Source: Eubacterium plexicaudatum ASF492
GTDB taxonomy: Bacteria > Bacillota > Clostridia > Lachnospirales > Lachnospiraceae
Direction of reading: 5' to 3'
Assembly (NCBI RefSeq): GCF_000364225.2
Contig: NZ_AQFT02000001.1
Coordinates: forward strand, 3,119,501 to 3,183,500
Length of the DNA: 64,000 bases
Of this stretch, positions 45,851-55,712 are shown piece by piece (position 1 is the stretch's first letter; every line of letters starts with the position of its first letter). Below the pieces are notes generated by a model that did no database searches, had not been told where the DNA came from, and worked only from the letters and a program-made list of their open reading frames with translations. The position numbers were made by a program, and so were the translations under genes.

Positions 45851-47081
45851 CTATTTATCCGATTTTTCTGCCGCCGTTTCAACCGCTTTTGCATGATTAT
45901 CTGATGCATCTGTCAGAAGTTCCATCTTTTCGTGTTTGCGCAGTCCCTTTACCACCAGCCGACGGGCCATATCATACAATACCGCAAATACCGGTACACC
46001 GACTAGTATTCCGGTAAATCCGAAAAATCCCTGAAACAGCGTAATCGAAAACAGTACCCAGAATCCGGTCAGTCCCACACTGTCTGCCAAAAGCGCCGGA
46101 CCAAGGATATTCCCGTCAAACTGCTGTAAAATAATAATAAACACAATAAAAATAATACAATTCACAGGCCCGGAAATCAGTACAAGCAATGCCGAAGGAA
46201 CCGCGCCGATATATGGACCGAAATACGGAATCACATTTGTAACTCCGACAATGACACTGATTAATACCGCATTTGGAAATCCCATGGTAAATGTCATAAT
46301 AATGCAGAACACGTAACAGATCAACCCGACAATCGCACTGTCCAGTATTTTACCGCCAAAAAATCCCACAAACGTCTTGTCAATAAAACGCAGTTCTCTC
46401 ATAATCGCATCCGCACGCTCGCTTTTGAACGCCGCATACAGCACGGCTCTTCCCTGTCTTGCAAACGTCTTGCGGCCGAGCAGCAGATAGATGCAGATAA
46501 TCATTCCAATCAGCAGATTATACAGCAGTCCGACTACCGAACCAACCGTATCCGCAAAGCCACCCATCATACCCTGCATCGTCGGCAAAAGATCCGTACT
46601 TGCCCATTCCTGCAGCTTTTCTTCCACACTGATAATAGCCGTATTGGCATAGCTTTGCAGCACTTCATTCCCATCCAGCATACCCGTCAGCCATTTTGCA
46701 AAATCATCCATCTTCTGCGGCACCGCATGAATCAACAGCATTGTGCTGCTGACCATCTCCGGAATTACCATGCTAAGCAGCAGATAAATAACAAAAAATG
46801 TTAAAACAATCACAAGCAGAACGGTTAACCCGTTGGCACGTTTTTTTCTTTTCCGGCAGCAGCGCTTCGATCCTCTTTTCCAGAAAGTTACATGGCGTTT
46901 TCAGCAAATACGCCATAACCGCACCGTAAATTACCGGTTTCAGCACGCCAAGCAGCCATTGAAAAGAACTGCGGATCTGTCCGATTTCCCGTATCGCAAA
47001 AAAAAGCAGAATTGCCAGTGCAAGTGAGACAAATCCTGTCAGCGATTGATAAAATATTTTTCTCCAGTCTTCTTTTTTCAT
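45851..47081 (-). CDS. AI-2E family transporter (YdiK/TqsA-type permease), one frameshift
   Basis: About 409 residues after repair. Eight or so membrane segments in the usual pattern: two near the N-terminus, a soluble insert (NEVLQSYANTAIISVEEKLQ), then a cluster ending GFTGILVGVPVFAVLYDMAR. The family exports small molecules such as autoinducer 2 or acts as a Na+/H+ antiporter. The run of seven T at 46841-46847 must lose one base or gain two, giving PEKKKRANGLTVLLVIVLT. The substrate is unknown. Confidence 0.9.
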
Positions 47082-47170
47082 TCTTTACCTCCTCATAGTT
47101 CCTTATTCCGACTGCTACCATTTTAACATAAATCTTTGCTTTTATCATACAAAATTTAAACAAAAAACGG

Positions 47171-47199
47171 TTACTTTTTCCGTTCTTCTGTGTTATAGT
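47171..47199 (+). promoter_or_regulatory. Promoter of the alcohol dehydrogenase gene
   Basis: TTACTT (47171-47176) and TATAGT (47194-47199) are 17 bases apart. They lie 40 bases before the ATG, with AGGAGG between. Confidence 0.6.
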
Positions 47200-47238
47200 A
47201 TTTACGTACATATTAATTACTCAGGAGGTATTTATATA

Positions 47239-48456
47239 ATGGCAAGATTTACTCTACCACGCGACCTTTACCATGGCAAAGGCGCGCTCGAAGCATTAAA
47301 ATCATTTCAGGGCAAACGTGCGATCATCTGTGTCGGCGGCGGCTCTATGAAACGCTTTGGCTTTTTGGATCGTGCAAAACAATATCTGGAAGAAGCCGGA
47401 ATGGAAGTACGGATATTTGAAGGCATCGAACCGGATCCATCGGTGGAAACCGTTATGAAAGGCGCACAGGCCATGTCCGAATTTGAGCCGGACTGGATTA
47501 TCGCAATGGGCGGCGGTTCTCCGATTGACGCAGCAAAAGCAATGTGGATCAAATACGAATATCCGGATATCACCTTTGAAGAAATGTGCAAAGTATTCGG
47601 CATTCCTAGCCTTCGCAAAAAAGCACATTTTTGTGCAATTTCCTCCACATCCGGTACGGCGACGGAAGTAACCGCCTTTTCCATTATCACCGATTATGAA
47701 AAAGGAATCAAATATCCGATTGCCGATTTTGAAATTACACCGGACGTTGCGATTGTAGACCCGGATCTTGCCGAGACAATGCCGCAGAAACTTGTTGCGC
47801 ATACCGGTATGGATGCTATGACCCACTCCATCGAAGCTTATGTATCTACCGCAAACTGCGATTATACCGATCCGCTTGCGCTGCATTCCATTAAAATGAT
47901 TCAGCGCGATCTCGTAGCCTCTTACAATGGAGATATGGAAAAACGCGCTTCCATGCACAACGCACAGTGCCTGGCCGGCATGGCATTTTCCAATGCGCTT
48001 CTCGGCATTGTACATTCCATGGCACATAAGACCGGCGCTGCATTTGACGATCATGGCGCACATATTATCCACGGTGCCGCAAACGCTATGTATCTGCCAA
48101 AAGTCATTGCATACAACGCGAAAAATGAAACGGCAAAGGCACGTTATGGCGAAATTGCTGACTTTATGGGTCTGGGCGGTTCCACATTAGATGAAAAAGT
48201 GACACTGCTTATTAACTATTTAAGAAAGATGAACGATGATTTGAACATCCCGCACTGCATCAAAAATTATGGTGCGGACAGTTATCCGACCGAGCAGGGC
48301 TTTGTACCGGAAGAAGTCTTTTTAGAAAGACTGCCTCAAATCGCTGCCAATGCTCTGTTAGATGCCTGCACAGGTTCCAATCCGCGCCAGCCTGATCAGG
48401 AAGAGATGGAAAAACTTCTGAAATGCTGCTATTATGATACGGATGTAGATTTCTAA
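47239..48456 (+). CDS. Iron-containing alcohol dehydrogenase
   Basis: 405 residues. The NAD(P) site is GGGSPIDAAKAM. The second signature segment has the metal-binding His residues in GIVHSMAHKTGAAFDDHGAH. The closest kin are butanol/1,3-propanediol-type dehydrogenases that reduce aldehydes in fermentation. AGGAGGTATTTATA precedes the ATG. It is a single-gene unit between its own promoter and terminator. The natural substrate cannot be read from the sequence. Confidence 0.93.
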   Translation: MARFTLPRDLYHGKGALEALKSFQGKRAIICVGGGSMKRFGFLDRAKQYLEEAGMEVRIFEGIEPDPSVETVMKGAQAMSEFEPDWIIAMGGGSPIDAAKAMWIKYEYPDITFEEMCKVFGIPSLRKKAHFCAISSTSGTATEVTAFSIITDYEKGIKYPIADFEITPDVAIVDPDLAETMPQKLVAHTGMDAMTHSIEAYVSTANCDYTDPLALHSIKMIQRDLVASYNGDMEKRASMHNAQCLAGMAFSNALLGIVHSMAHKTGAAFDDHGAHIIHGAANAMYLPKVIAYNAKNETAKARYGEIADFMGLGGSTLDEKVTLLINYLRKMNDDLNIPHCIKNYGADSYPTEQGFVPEEVFLERLPQIAANALLDACTGSNPRQPDQEEMEKLLKCCYYDTDVDF

Positions 48457-48475
48457 ACATTTTCCGGTTTCATTT

Positions 48476-48517
48476 AAAAACCCACATGTCAGCAACTGTG
48501 CTTTCATGTGGGTTTTA
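48476..48517. terminator. Bidirectional terminator
   Basis: AAAACCCACATG and CATGTGGGTTTT pair over 12 bases. T-runs follow on both strands. It closes the dehydrogenase unit and the convergent Glu-rich gene. Confidence 0.88.
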
Positions 48518-48531
48518 TGTTTTCTTCCGAC

Positions 48532-49149
48532 CTACAATCTGTAATCCACGTGCGGATACTGTTCCGGGTCCTGCGTCCCAAAGATCATCGCCCGCTCGAC
48601 AGCTGCCTGCGCCAGGCTGCCTGACGGCTGTTCCAACAGCTGTTCTTCCTGCATCTCTTCTTCCAGCTGTTCTTCCTGTATCTCTTCTTCCAGCTGCTCT
48701 TCCATCTTTTCGAGCATTTCGCCTTCCACTTCGGTAATTTCTTCCATAATTTCGGACAGCATGCCGTCGCTCTCTTCTTCGGTTCCAAGCGCTTCTTCCA
48801 TTCTTTCCTTTTCGCGTTCTTCCGGTGTTTTCGGAACCATTTTGTCCGCTTCTTCCGCAATCTTCTCGCCGATTTCCGTTGCTTCGTCTAACACATGGAG
48901 CATCTGACTGTTATTAAACTGCTTCTTTGCCTCTGCAATCTGGTCTTCATAAGAATGAAACATATCCAGCTTTCTTTCAATATCTTCCAGACTGCTGCAT
49001 TTCATATTTTTCAGATTTTCTTTCTGCTTCTCAAAAAACGCAACCTGATCGTCACATTTTTGCTGACGTTCCTGCCTTTCCTGCGTACTTTTTAATCCAC
49101 CCATGCACTGAAAACGCATGATGTTCAAAGGCTGTAAACTTATACTCAT
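48532..49149 (-). CDS. Glu-rich coiled-coil protein
   Basis: 205 residues. It begins MSISLQPLNIMRFQCMGGLK. Residues 20-100 are a coiled-coil-like helix (QERQERQQKCDDQVAFFEKQ). From about residue 125 there are near-repeats of Glu, Gln, Met and Leu (EEQLEEEIQ, EEQLEEEMQ). GGAGGAGC precedes the ATG. No signal or membrane segment. It follows the BlaR1-like gene by 56 bases and may share its transcript. Function unknown. Confidence 0.8.
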   Translation of the reverse strand: MSISLQPLNIMRFQCMGGLKSTQERQERQQKCDDQVAFFEKQKENLKNMKCSSLEDIERKLDMFHSYEDQIAEAKKQFNNSQMLHVLDEATEIGEKIAEEADKMVPKTPEEREKERMEEALGTEEESDGMLSEIMEEITEVEGEMLEKMEEQLEEEIQEEQLEEEMQEEQLLEQPSGSLAQAAVERAMIFGTQDPEQYPHVDYRL

Positions 49150-49205
49150 TCGAAGCTCCTCCTTTCCCACACTCTCCAATTTCGACCGTTTGAATCGGAT
49201 CACAT

Positions 49206-50488
49206 TTAAATCAGATATTTCATTACAAAACTTTGAATCCGGTCTGTCCACTCCTGACGTGCCAGTAAAGAAACATCTGACGGATCCTGAATCCTGACCA
49301 GCGCTGCCTGCCCAAATCCGCCGAATCCCGGGACTTTTACAATCGTATCATAGCTGAATATGACATATTCTCCGCTTAAATGGTACTTTTTCGAAAACCT
49401 CTGCATTTCCTGCTCACTGATCGAAATCCCATTTTCCGCAGTCTTTACCTGAAAGCCTTCCTTTTTCATATCGTATGTAAGCGGATGCAGCCTTTCATCA
49501 TAAGCTGCAATTTCCTTCATTTTGGTATATCTCGGCATGGACGTTCCAACTGCCGCTGCCGCTGCCATGCACAATACAACAGCCGTCGCCATTGCTGACA
49601 GTCTCCCTTTCCTCACATACCTGCAGTACGTACCACGATCACAGGCCAGCATTGCGAGCCGTTCCATCCGTTTTTTATAACGTTGTAACGGCGATCCTGA
49701 AAGGCCGTAACACCGTCTTTTACAAATACCGTCTGCGTTTCCATCCGCAATACGGTCAGCAAAACCGCAGCATATTCATATGGACTGATCTTCGCACGCA
49801 TAACGCTTCCTTCATCACTGCCATACTCTATGGATTCTCTCAGCTTTGCTTCCAGAAGATAAATGAGCGGATGTATCCACCAGATAATTTTCAGCCATGC
49901 GTAAATATGTAAAAGAAGAATATGGCCCTGACGGATATGCACGATTTCATGATACAATACCGCCCAAAGCTGCTTTCCTGACAGACCGTAGCGGAAAGTT
50001 TCGGGCAGCACGATAAATGGTCTGAAAATCCCTCCTGCAAACGGACTGACACATTCCGAAGACAGATATACACGTATGCCTGATCGGATTTTTGATGGTA
50101 TTCCCGATCCAAGGTCCGACCGTATTTCCGCTTCCAATTTTTTCAGGCGCCGCATCCGATGCAGTTTTTTATGCAGCTCTCTTTGCGTATGCACATATCG
50201 TATAGCCAGCATACCCGCGACCAGAAAATAGAAAGCGGCCATTGGTACATTCACCTGGCCATGCAGCCAGTTCGTAACCAAAAACAGTTTGCCGGTAAAA
50301 AAGATTTTTGAATTAGCCATCAGGCAGGCAACAGGTACAAGGCCAAACAATACCAGATGAAGCCGCCAGTTTCTTATCCCTGCAAGTTTGCAGACTGCCA
50401 GTACAAATACCATCAGAACCGTCGCTGCGGTCATCATGCGAAGGAGCTTCGTGAAACTGTAAACCAGTATAAACAATTCAAATTTCAT
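49206..50488 (-). CDS. BlaR1/MecR1-like M56 membrane peptidase, one frameshift
   Basis: 427 residues after repair. Four membrane segments surround the zinc-protease site HEIVHIRQGH. The C-terminal region after the last membrane segment is only about 110 residues and lacks a penicillin-binding sensor domain, so it does not sense beta-lactams the classical way. The run of six T at 49671-49676 needs one base; repair gives VIKKRMERLAML. It pairs with the BlaI-like repressor upstream, the usual arrangement of signal-induced repressor cleavage. Confidence 0.88.
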
Positions 50489-50510
50489 TTGTTTTCCTTA
50501 TTTTCAATCC

Positions 50511-50909
50511 TTAATCTTTTCTGTTTTCCTTCATCTTCTCTACCAGCTGTTCCAATTCACAAAACTGCTCGTCACTCAAATGTGCCTTTTCTATAAAACT
50601 TGCAACTGCCAGTGTGGAATTTCCGCCAAAATAATTGCGTACAAACCGCTCCTGTTTTTCTCTCAGGCATTCCTCTTTGGACTTTACAACGTAATAATGA
50701 TATACGCGCGAGTCCTTCCGATCGACTTCGTAACGAATAATCCCTTTTGCAAGCAAACGGTTGATCAGCACCCGAATCGTTCTTGCGCTTACATTCAGCG
50801 AATCTTTTAATGTCCGGATAACTTCGGAAGCCGTAATATCACCTTCCGCATTCCAGATCACTTCCATTACGAGCCATTCTGTTTCACTTGGTGTTGTTTC
50901 TTTTCCCAT
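50511..50909 (-). CDS. BlaI/MecI family repressor
   Basis: 132 residues. The winged helix is typical: TPSETEWLVMEVIWNAEGDI, VSARTIRVLINRLLAKGIIR and VYHYYVVKSKEE. The C-terminal helix dimerises. It should bind its own promoter and be cut when the BlaR1-like partner is activated. The ATG at 50909 follows GAGAGGGAAC. A perfect palindrome lies 25 bases upstream. Confidence 0.92.
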   Translation of the reverse strand: MGKETTPSETEWLVMEVIWNAEGDITASEVIRTLKDSLNVSARTIRVLINRLLAKGIIRYEVDRKDSRVYHYYVVKSKEECLREKQERFVRNYFGGNSTLAVASFIEKAHLSDEQFCELEQLVEKMKENRKD

Positions 50910-50934
50910 GTTCCCTCTCACAATATTTATATCG

Positions 50935-50950
50935 GTTTATGTCCATAAAC
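50935..50950. promoter_or_regulatory. Probable BlaI operator
   Basis: GTTTATG-TC-CATAAAC is a perfect 7-bp palindrome just upstream of the repressor gene. Autorepression sites of BlaI/MecI lie in this place, although the classic TACA/TGTA core is replaced here. Confidence 0.55.
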
Positions 50951-50987
50951 ATTTAACCTTTTTCATATTTTCTTCTTTGTTTCCCTC

Positions 50988-53492
50988 TTACCTGCCTTTG
51001 CGGAAATGATTCCGAACCTGACAGTCCATCTGCCGGCAAAACCGTGCATCTTCCTGTGATACCTCATCCTGTGCAAAAGCTGCCGCCCGCACAATCCGCA
51101 TAAATCGTACCCATTCTTCCACGGAAATGTCTGTATATACGGATATCAGCATTTGCTCATACTCGGCATCCGTCGGATTCTCGTGCAGCATTCTGCAGCG
51201 TATACGCAGTCTGCGGAAAATTCTCCGATTAATGCGTCTGACGGCTGCGCGGCATTTTCCTGCTTCTATTTCCCACATCGGCATTTCATAATAAAAATGC
51301 ATGATCCGGCGAATACTCACCACCATAACGGTCAGCAATACGGCCAGAAACAGTACAACCTGGTAGCGCTGCCATCCCAATGTCCATTTACGATTGCTCC
51401 CAAAGGGTTTCCGGTCATCTTTGTGCGTATCATCCGTATCGGTCTGTGTATCATCCGTATCCGTCTGTGTATCGTCCGTATCCGTCCCGGTTTCCTGCCC
51501 TTCTTTCTTTTCTTCGCCGCGTACCGTTTCTTCCTCATCCGCATCCTGTATTTCGGCGCCCGGTGTCACATCAATCGGTACCCATCCGATCTGCTCCAGA
51601 TAGATTTCCACCCATGCATGTGCATTGCTGTCTTTTACCGATGCCGTGTACAAATCTCCGTCCCACTTAAAATCAGCCCTTCTGATCACATATCCGGACA
51701 CGTATCTTGCCGGAACTCCCATGTTGCGCAGCAGCAATACGGCCGCACTGGCAAAATGCACACAGTAGCCTTTATGGTTGTCCATTAAAAAATAACGGAC
51801 GGGATCTTCTCCTTCCGGAAGCGGCCCCGGTCTCAGACTGTAACGCTGATACCTTAATGTGGAAGCTATTACCAGCGCCATCTGCAGACGCACACTGTTC
51901 TGCGCATAAGAATTCTGCACATACTTTGCCTCCTGCCGCAGACGCATCAGTCTCATCTGGCTTCTTATGTCAAATACATTCCAGCCTTCCCATTCCTGCG
52001 GACTGGCAAAAACCTCTTCCTGCAAATAGTCGTCCGGAGACGGCACGAGCCTGGAAGGATTCGTATAAGCTTCTTTTACAAATTCTGCGTACCACTGAAA
52101 TACCGGGCTTTTTTTCTCTTCCGGTATCGCGTCGATATCAATACCGCCGGTAAAATGATCCCATCCCTGAAAAGAAAACGTATTCTGCCGTCGTGGTTTT
52201 TGCACCACCACGTCGCCGATTCGACGCTCTTTGTTCTGGCTGTGGTCTGCCGCATACGGGCCAAACAGATATCTGCTGTCAGCACCGGTATGTTCTACCT
52301 CATAATTAACCCGCGTATTCTCACTTGTGCTCATTACGCTGAACTGATCGGTAAACCAATTATATACCATCATAATCCGTGGGGCACCCTGATCATACAG
52401 ATCATACTGTGCCTGTAACAGCTCTGCGGACACTTCATCCGCATCATATCCGGCATCGGCACATGCTTTTAAAAATTTTTTCTCATCGCAGTACCAGTTT
52501 CCATTCTCATAATCTGTGCCGCAAAATCCTTTGAGCAGCATATCCTCCGACGGACACTTTGTAGCGGTAACCCGCAGCATTTCTTTGCCGGTATACCTTG
52601 GTGTATCGTTACCGATCCGTTCCTGTCCGGACATAACATAACTGCGCCACATGTCTGAAATTTGCTTTTCCGCTTTTTTCTGAAATGCCTGCACTTTCGG
52701 CGCCGCCGCAAGCATGCGCTGCTGCGTGGCATCCGTTAAAATACGGCTGCCGGACAGGATACATATGGTCACTCCTGCCAGACAGACCGCCAGCAGCCAG
52801 GATACATACCATGTCCGCCTGTTTCGCTGCCGTCTGTTCAGATGCATACGCAGCGTCTTCGTTCCTGTTCCGCCATCTGCGTGTATAAACAGCAGCGCCG
52901 TAAAAAACAAAGCCATTCCCTTCCATCCTGGTACGTACCCGATCGTCATCTGCGCTGCAAATACGGCCACCGGAAGCGACAGTAATATCCTGCGCCTGCG
53001 CCAGAGCAGCGACAGCAGCAGCAAAATCAAAACGATTACCAATGCATAAAAAGCAAAGGACAGACTCAAAAACTCGGTTTTTCCTCTCCAGATAACGATG
53101 GTGGTCTTTAAATGTTTGTTAAATTTAGTCACATATTCCGTAGCCAGCGCACATGCACCGTCTTCCAGATCCATCCGGTGTTCCATCCAGTAGCGAAAGC
53201 CAATCCATTCATACAAAACCGTTACGCCGATCAGACATATGGTCTGCAGCGCTGCAGGCAGCATACGCATGCCGATTTCATACAATGCTGCGGTAAAAAT
53301 AACAATTCCGCACACCCATTCGATAGCCTTTTGCGACAGCGTCCATCCGGGAAAAATATCCTGCGCCATAAAAACCGCCGAAAAAAAGCAGAGCAGCGTC
53401 ATGGCACTGAGAAAAACCGTTCCGAAGACCGCATCTGCCAGCGAATATTCACTTACCTGTCCCGTCACATATTCCCGCATATTTTTCCGCAT
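50988..53492 (-). CDS. Membrane transglutaminase-like protein (TgpA family)
   Basis: 834 residues. About six N-terminal membrane segments (residues 20-220) precede a DUF3488-like region. The transglutaminase core has Cys in GYCVHFASAAVLLLRNMG, His in SNAHAWVEIYL and Asp in VPIDVTPGAE. A tandem-repeat Asp/Thr linker and one further membrane segment follow, then a C-terminal DUF4129-like helical tail. It works with the MoxR-type ATPase and DUF58 protein upstream. The ATG at 53492 follows GGAGAAAAC. Confidence 0.9.
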   Translation of the reverse strand: MRKNMREYVTGQVSEYSLADAVFGTVFLSAMTLLCFFSAVFMAQDIFPGWTLSQKAIEWVCGIVIFTAALYEIGMRMLPAALQTICLIGVTVLYEWIGFRYWMEHRMDLEDGACALATEYVTKFNKHLKTTIVIWRGKTEFLSLSFAFYALVIVLILLLLSLLWRRRRILLSLPVAVFAAQMTIGYVPGWKGMALFFTALLFIHADGGTGTKTLRMHLNRRQRNRRTWYVSWLLAVCLAGVTICILSGSRILTDATQQRMLAAAPKVQAFQKKAEKQISDMWRSYVMSGQERIGNDTPRYTGKEMLRVTATKCPSEDMLLKGFCGTDYENGNWYCDEKKFLKACADAGYDADEVSAELLQAQYDLYDQGAPRIMMVYNWFTDQFSVMSTSENTRVNYEVEHTGADSRYLFGPYAADHSQNKERRIGDVVVQKPRRQNTFSFQGWDHFTGGIDIDAIPEEKKSPVFQWYAEFVKEAYTNPSRLVPSPDDYLQEEVFASPQEWEGWNVFDIRSQMRLMRLRQEAKYVQNSYAQNSVRLQMALVIASTLRYQRYSLRPGPLPEGEDPVRYFLMDNHKGYCVHFASAAVLLLRNMGVPARYVSGYVIRRADFKWDGDLYTASVKDSNAHAWVEIYLEQIGWVPIDVTPGAEIQDADEEETVRGEEKKEGQETGTDTDDTQTDTDDTQTDTDDTHKDDRKPFGSNRKWTLGWQRYQVVLFLAVLLTVMVVSIRRIMHFYYEMPMWEIEAGKCRAAVRRINRRIFRRLRIRCRMLHENPTDAEYEQMLISVYTDISVEEWVRFMRIVRAAAFAQDEVSQEDARFCRQMDCQVRNHFRKGR
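51427..51489. repeat. Three tandem 21-bp repeats inside the transglutaminase gene
   Basis: Units at 51427, 51448 and 51469 read nearly alike (GTATCATCCGTATCCGTCTG) and encode TDTDDTQ units. They form a flexible linker before the last membrane segment. The copy number may vary between strains. Confidence 0.9.
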
Positions 53493-53520
53493 GTTTTCTC
53501 CTGCCTTTTCAAATAACTGC

Positions 53521-54616
53521 TTATAATACAAGTTCCAGTTCTTTCAGCTTCTTTTCCCAGTCCTGCGCAGGAAAGCTTATCATTCGTTCTCCGTTTTTCA
53601 ACAGCCGGAGACGTTCGTCCAGCGACAGTGCAAAGAGATAATTCTCTCCGCGGTATTTCTCCTGATATAACCGTTCAAGGTCATTTTCCTGCTTCTGAAA
53701 CGTTTCTTCCAGATATCCGCTTAAAAATGAAAACAGACTTTCCTCATCATCCACACGCACACGCACAAGATCTTTTTGGCTGTTTGAGTACCATGCCGCA
53801 TAATGGGCACATCCGGCGTCCATCAGAGAAAATGAAATACTCGCCAGAATAACCAGATATGCGTTCACTCTTTCCGGCCTGCGCTGCTTTTCCTTTTTGT
53901 AGTTCAAAAAAATACGACCGGACAGGCTTTCGGCAAACTGTGTTCTTTTACAAGCAGCGCATCCTGCTTGGCACTCAGCTTCCAATGCATGCTCTGCAAT
54001 TTATCACCATTTCGAAATTCCCGGATCTGAAACAGTTCGCTATGATCATCTCCCGGACGAAACTCATCATAAACGTCCGCTTCCCCCAAAACGTTCTTAC
54101 TGCCTGTGACATATGCACGCCTATTTCCTGCATATTGGGCAGCACCTGTACGACACCGCCGCACCGAACGGTTTTATGCATATAAAACAATCCGGTCAGA
54201 TCATAAATACGCACTTTTTTCAGACGTATTTCATAACTGCCGTAATCTTCAATGACAAGCGAGTAATCAAAGCTGTTGTTTCCGGATACAACAATGCCCC
54301 CCTGCAGCCACTTTTTCTGTCTGCCCTTTAAAAAACGATGTTTCCGTTCCAGCAGGCATTCAAATTTTAAAGATGGCAGTATGCTTTTATTTTCTATTAA
54401 AATACGCACTGTCAGCGGTTTTCCGCACTCGGCAATCGAAATCGGAAACGTAACGGCGCAACGGATGGCATACATACGATAAATCAGGACCAAAAAAGCC
54501 AAAATCAGCAATGCCGCACCCGCATATCCATACATCATAAGCGTAGTGCTTTTATACAGAGCAGAAACGTAAAACAGTGCACCGGTTATTGTTATTCCTA
54601 TTATAAAACGTTTCAT
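53521..54616 (-). CDS. DUF58 protein, two frameshifts
   Basis: 365 residues after repair. Two N-terminal membrane segments (FIIGITITGALFYVSALY; AALLILAFLVLIYR) are followed by a beta-rich part and the DUF58 signature DEFRPGDDHSELFQIREFRN plus MHWKLSAKQDALLVKE. The runs at 54083-54087 (C5) and 53906-53912 (A7) each need one base, giving TFWGEADVYDEF and PVVFFLNYKKEK. DUF58 proteins partner MoxR AAA+ ATPases. The start may instead be a TTG at 54637. Confidence 0.88.
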
Positions 54617-54654
54617 ATCCAAATCATATCCCGTCAACTGCTATTTGCATATTC

Positions 54655-55599
54655 TTATTGTCTGTAGGAAACCGGCTGTCTGACCTGAGCAAGCACTTCG
54701 GCAATCACCGCTTCCGGTGATACATGTGTCACTCTTGCTTTTGTGTTTAACAAAATCCGATGCTTTGCCGTCTCTGTAAATACGGCTGCCACATCTTCCG
54801 GTATGACATAGTTTCGGTTGTGCAAATATGCCCATGCTTTTGCCATTTTCGCACAAGCGATCGACCCACGCGGACTGATTCCAAGCTCAATATAGTCATT
54901 CTCTCTCGTTGCCTGTGAAAGATGTACAATATACTGGTACAGGTTTTCATGTACATACACCTGCTCCGTCTCTTCCTGAAGCCGTATCAGCTCATCTGCA
55001 TGAAGCACACACCGCACTTCCCCACACTGCACGCTTTTTCCTTTAGCGATCTCAACCTCGCTGCTCTCATCCGGATATCCCATACTCATGCAGATCATAA
55101 ACCGATCCAGCTGAGCCTCAGGCAGCAGCTGCGTCCCCGCACTTCCTTTCGGATTCTGTGTCGCCATAACAAGAAACGGTTTTGGCACCTCTCTGCTTAC
55201 TCCGTCCACCGTTACCATGCCTTCCTCCATTACTTCCAGCAGCGCCGACTGCGTCTTTGGCGAAGTACGGTTGATTTCATCCGCCAGAAACAAATTACAC
55301 ATTACCGTTCCCGGATAGAATACAAATTCCCCTGTTTCTTTTCGGTACATATTAAAGCCAAGAATGTCAGACGGCATAACATCCGGTGTAAACTGTACTC
55401 TGTGATTTTCAAGCGCCATCGCTTTTGAAAACGCAACCGCCAGCGTCGTCTTGCCGACGCCTGGCACGTCCTCAATCAAAATATGTCCGCCTGCCAGAAT
55501 CGCCGCAAACGCTTTCAGAATACAGTCGTCTTTTCCCGCCAATGCCTTTTTCACTTCTCGTACTACGGCTTCCACTTTTATATAGGATCCGCATATCAT
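54655..55599 (-). CDS. MoxR-family AAA+ ATPase
   Basis: 314 residues. Walker A is EDVPGVGKTTLAVAFS and Walker B is NLFLADEINRTSPKTQSALL; sensor 1 is VMATQNPKG. The C-terminal lid ends ISPRGSIACAKMAKAWAYLH. MoxR proteins act as chaperones that activate or assemble envelope or metallo-protein complexes. It heads the MoxR-DUF58-transglutaminase operon. GGAGG lies 13 bases before the ATG at 55599, a long spacing; the frame is open upstream but begins beyond a terminator. Confidence 0.93.
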   Translation of the reverse strand: MICGSYIKVEAVVREVKKALAGKDDCILKAFAAILAGGHILIEDVPGVGKTTLAVAFSKAMALENHRVQFTPDVMPSDILGFNMYRKETGEFVFYPGTVMCNLFLADEINRTSPKTQSALLEVMEEGMVTVDGVSREVPKPFLVMATQNPKGSAGTQLLPEAQLDRFMICMSMGYPDESSEVEIAKGKSVQCGEVRCVLHADELIRLQEETEQVYVHENLYQYIVHLSQATRENDYIELGISPRGSIACAKMAKAWAYLHNRNYVIPEDVAAVFTETAKHRILLNTKARVTHVSPEAVIAEVLAQVRQPVSYRQ

Positions 55600-55650
55600 A
55601 TTCTTTTTTATTCCTCCTGTAATATCAGATATCACACGCCGTTTCAAAAA

Positions 55651-55687
55651 AACCTTCATGAAACAACACTCTTTCATGAAGGTTTTT
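55651..55687. terminator. Terminator after the pyrimidine cluster
   Basis: AACCTTCATGAAA pairs with TTTCATGAAGGTT over 13 bases. T/A runs flank both sides. It lies between pyrD and the MoxR gene. Confidence 0.88.
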
Positions 55688-55712
55688 CCATTCGTTGGCT
55701 GCTTTGAAACAC

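Noticed and set aside
47302-48072. Long minus-strand frame opposite the alcohol dehydrogenase
   Set aside because: Antisense shadow of a well-supported gene; Cys/Phe/Arg-rich with no family resemblance.
49206-50909. Beta-lactam resistance locus
   Set aside because: BlaI/BlaR1-like proteins are present but there is no beta-lactamase or penicillin-binding gene nearby and no sensor domain.
51427-51489. CRISPR-like repeats
   Set aside because: The three 21-bp units are contiguous without spacers and lie in frame inside a protein-coding linker.
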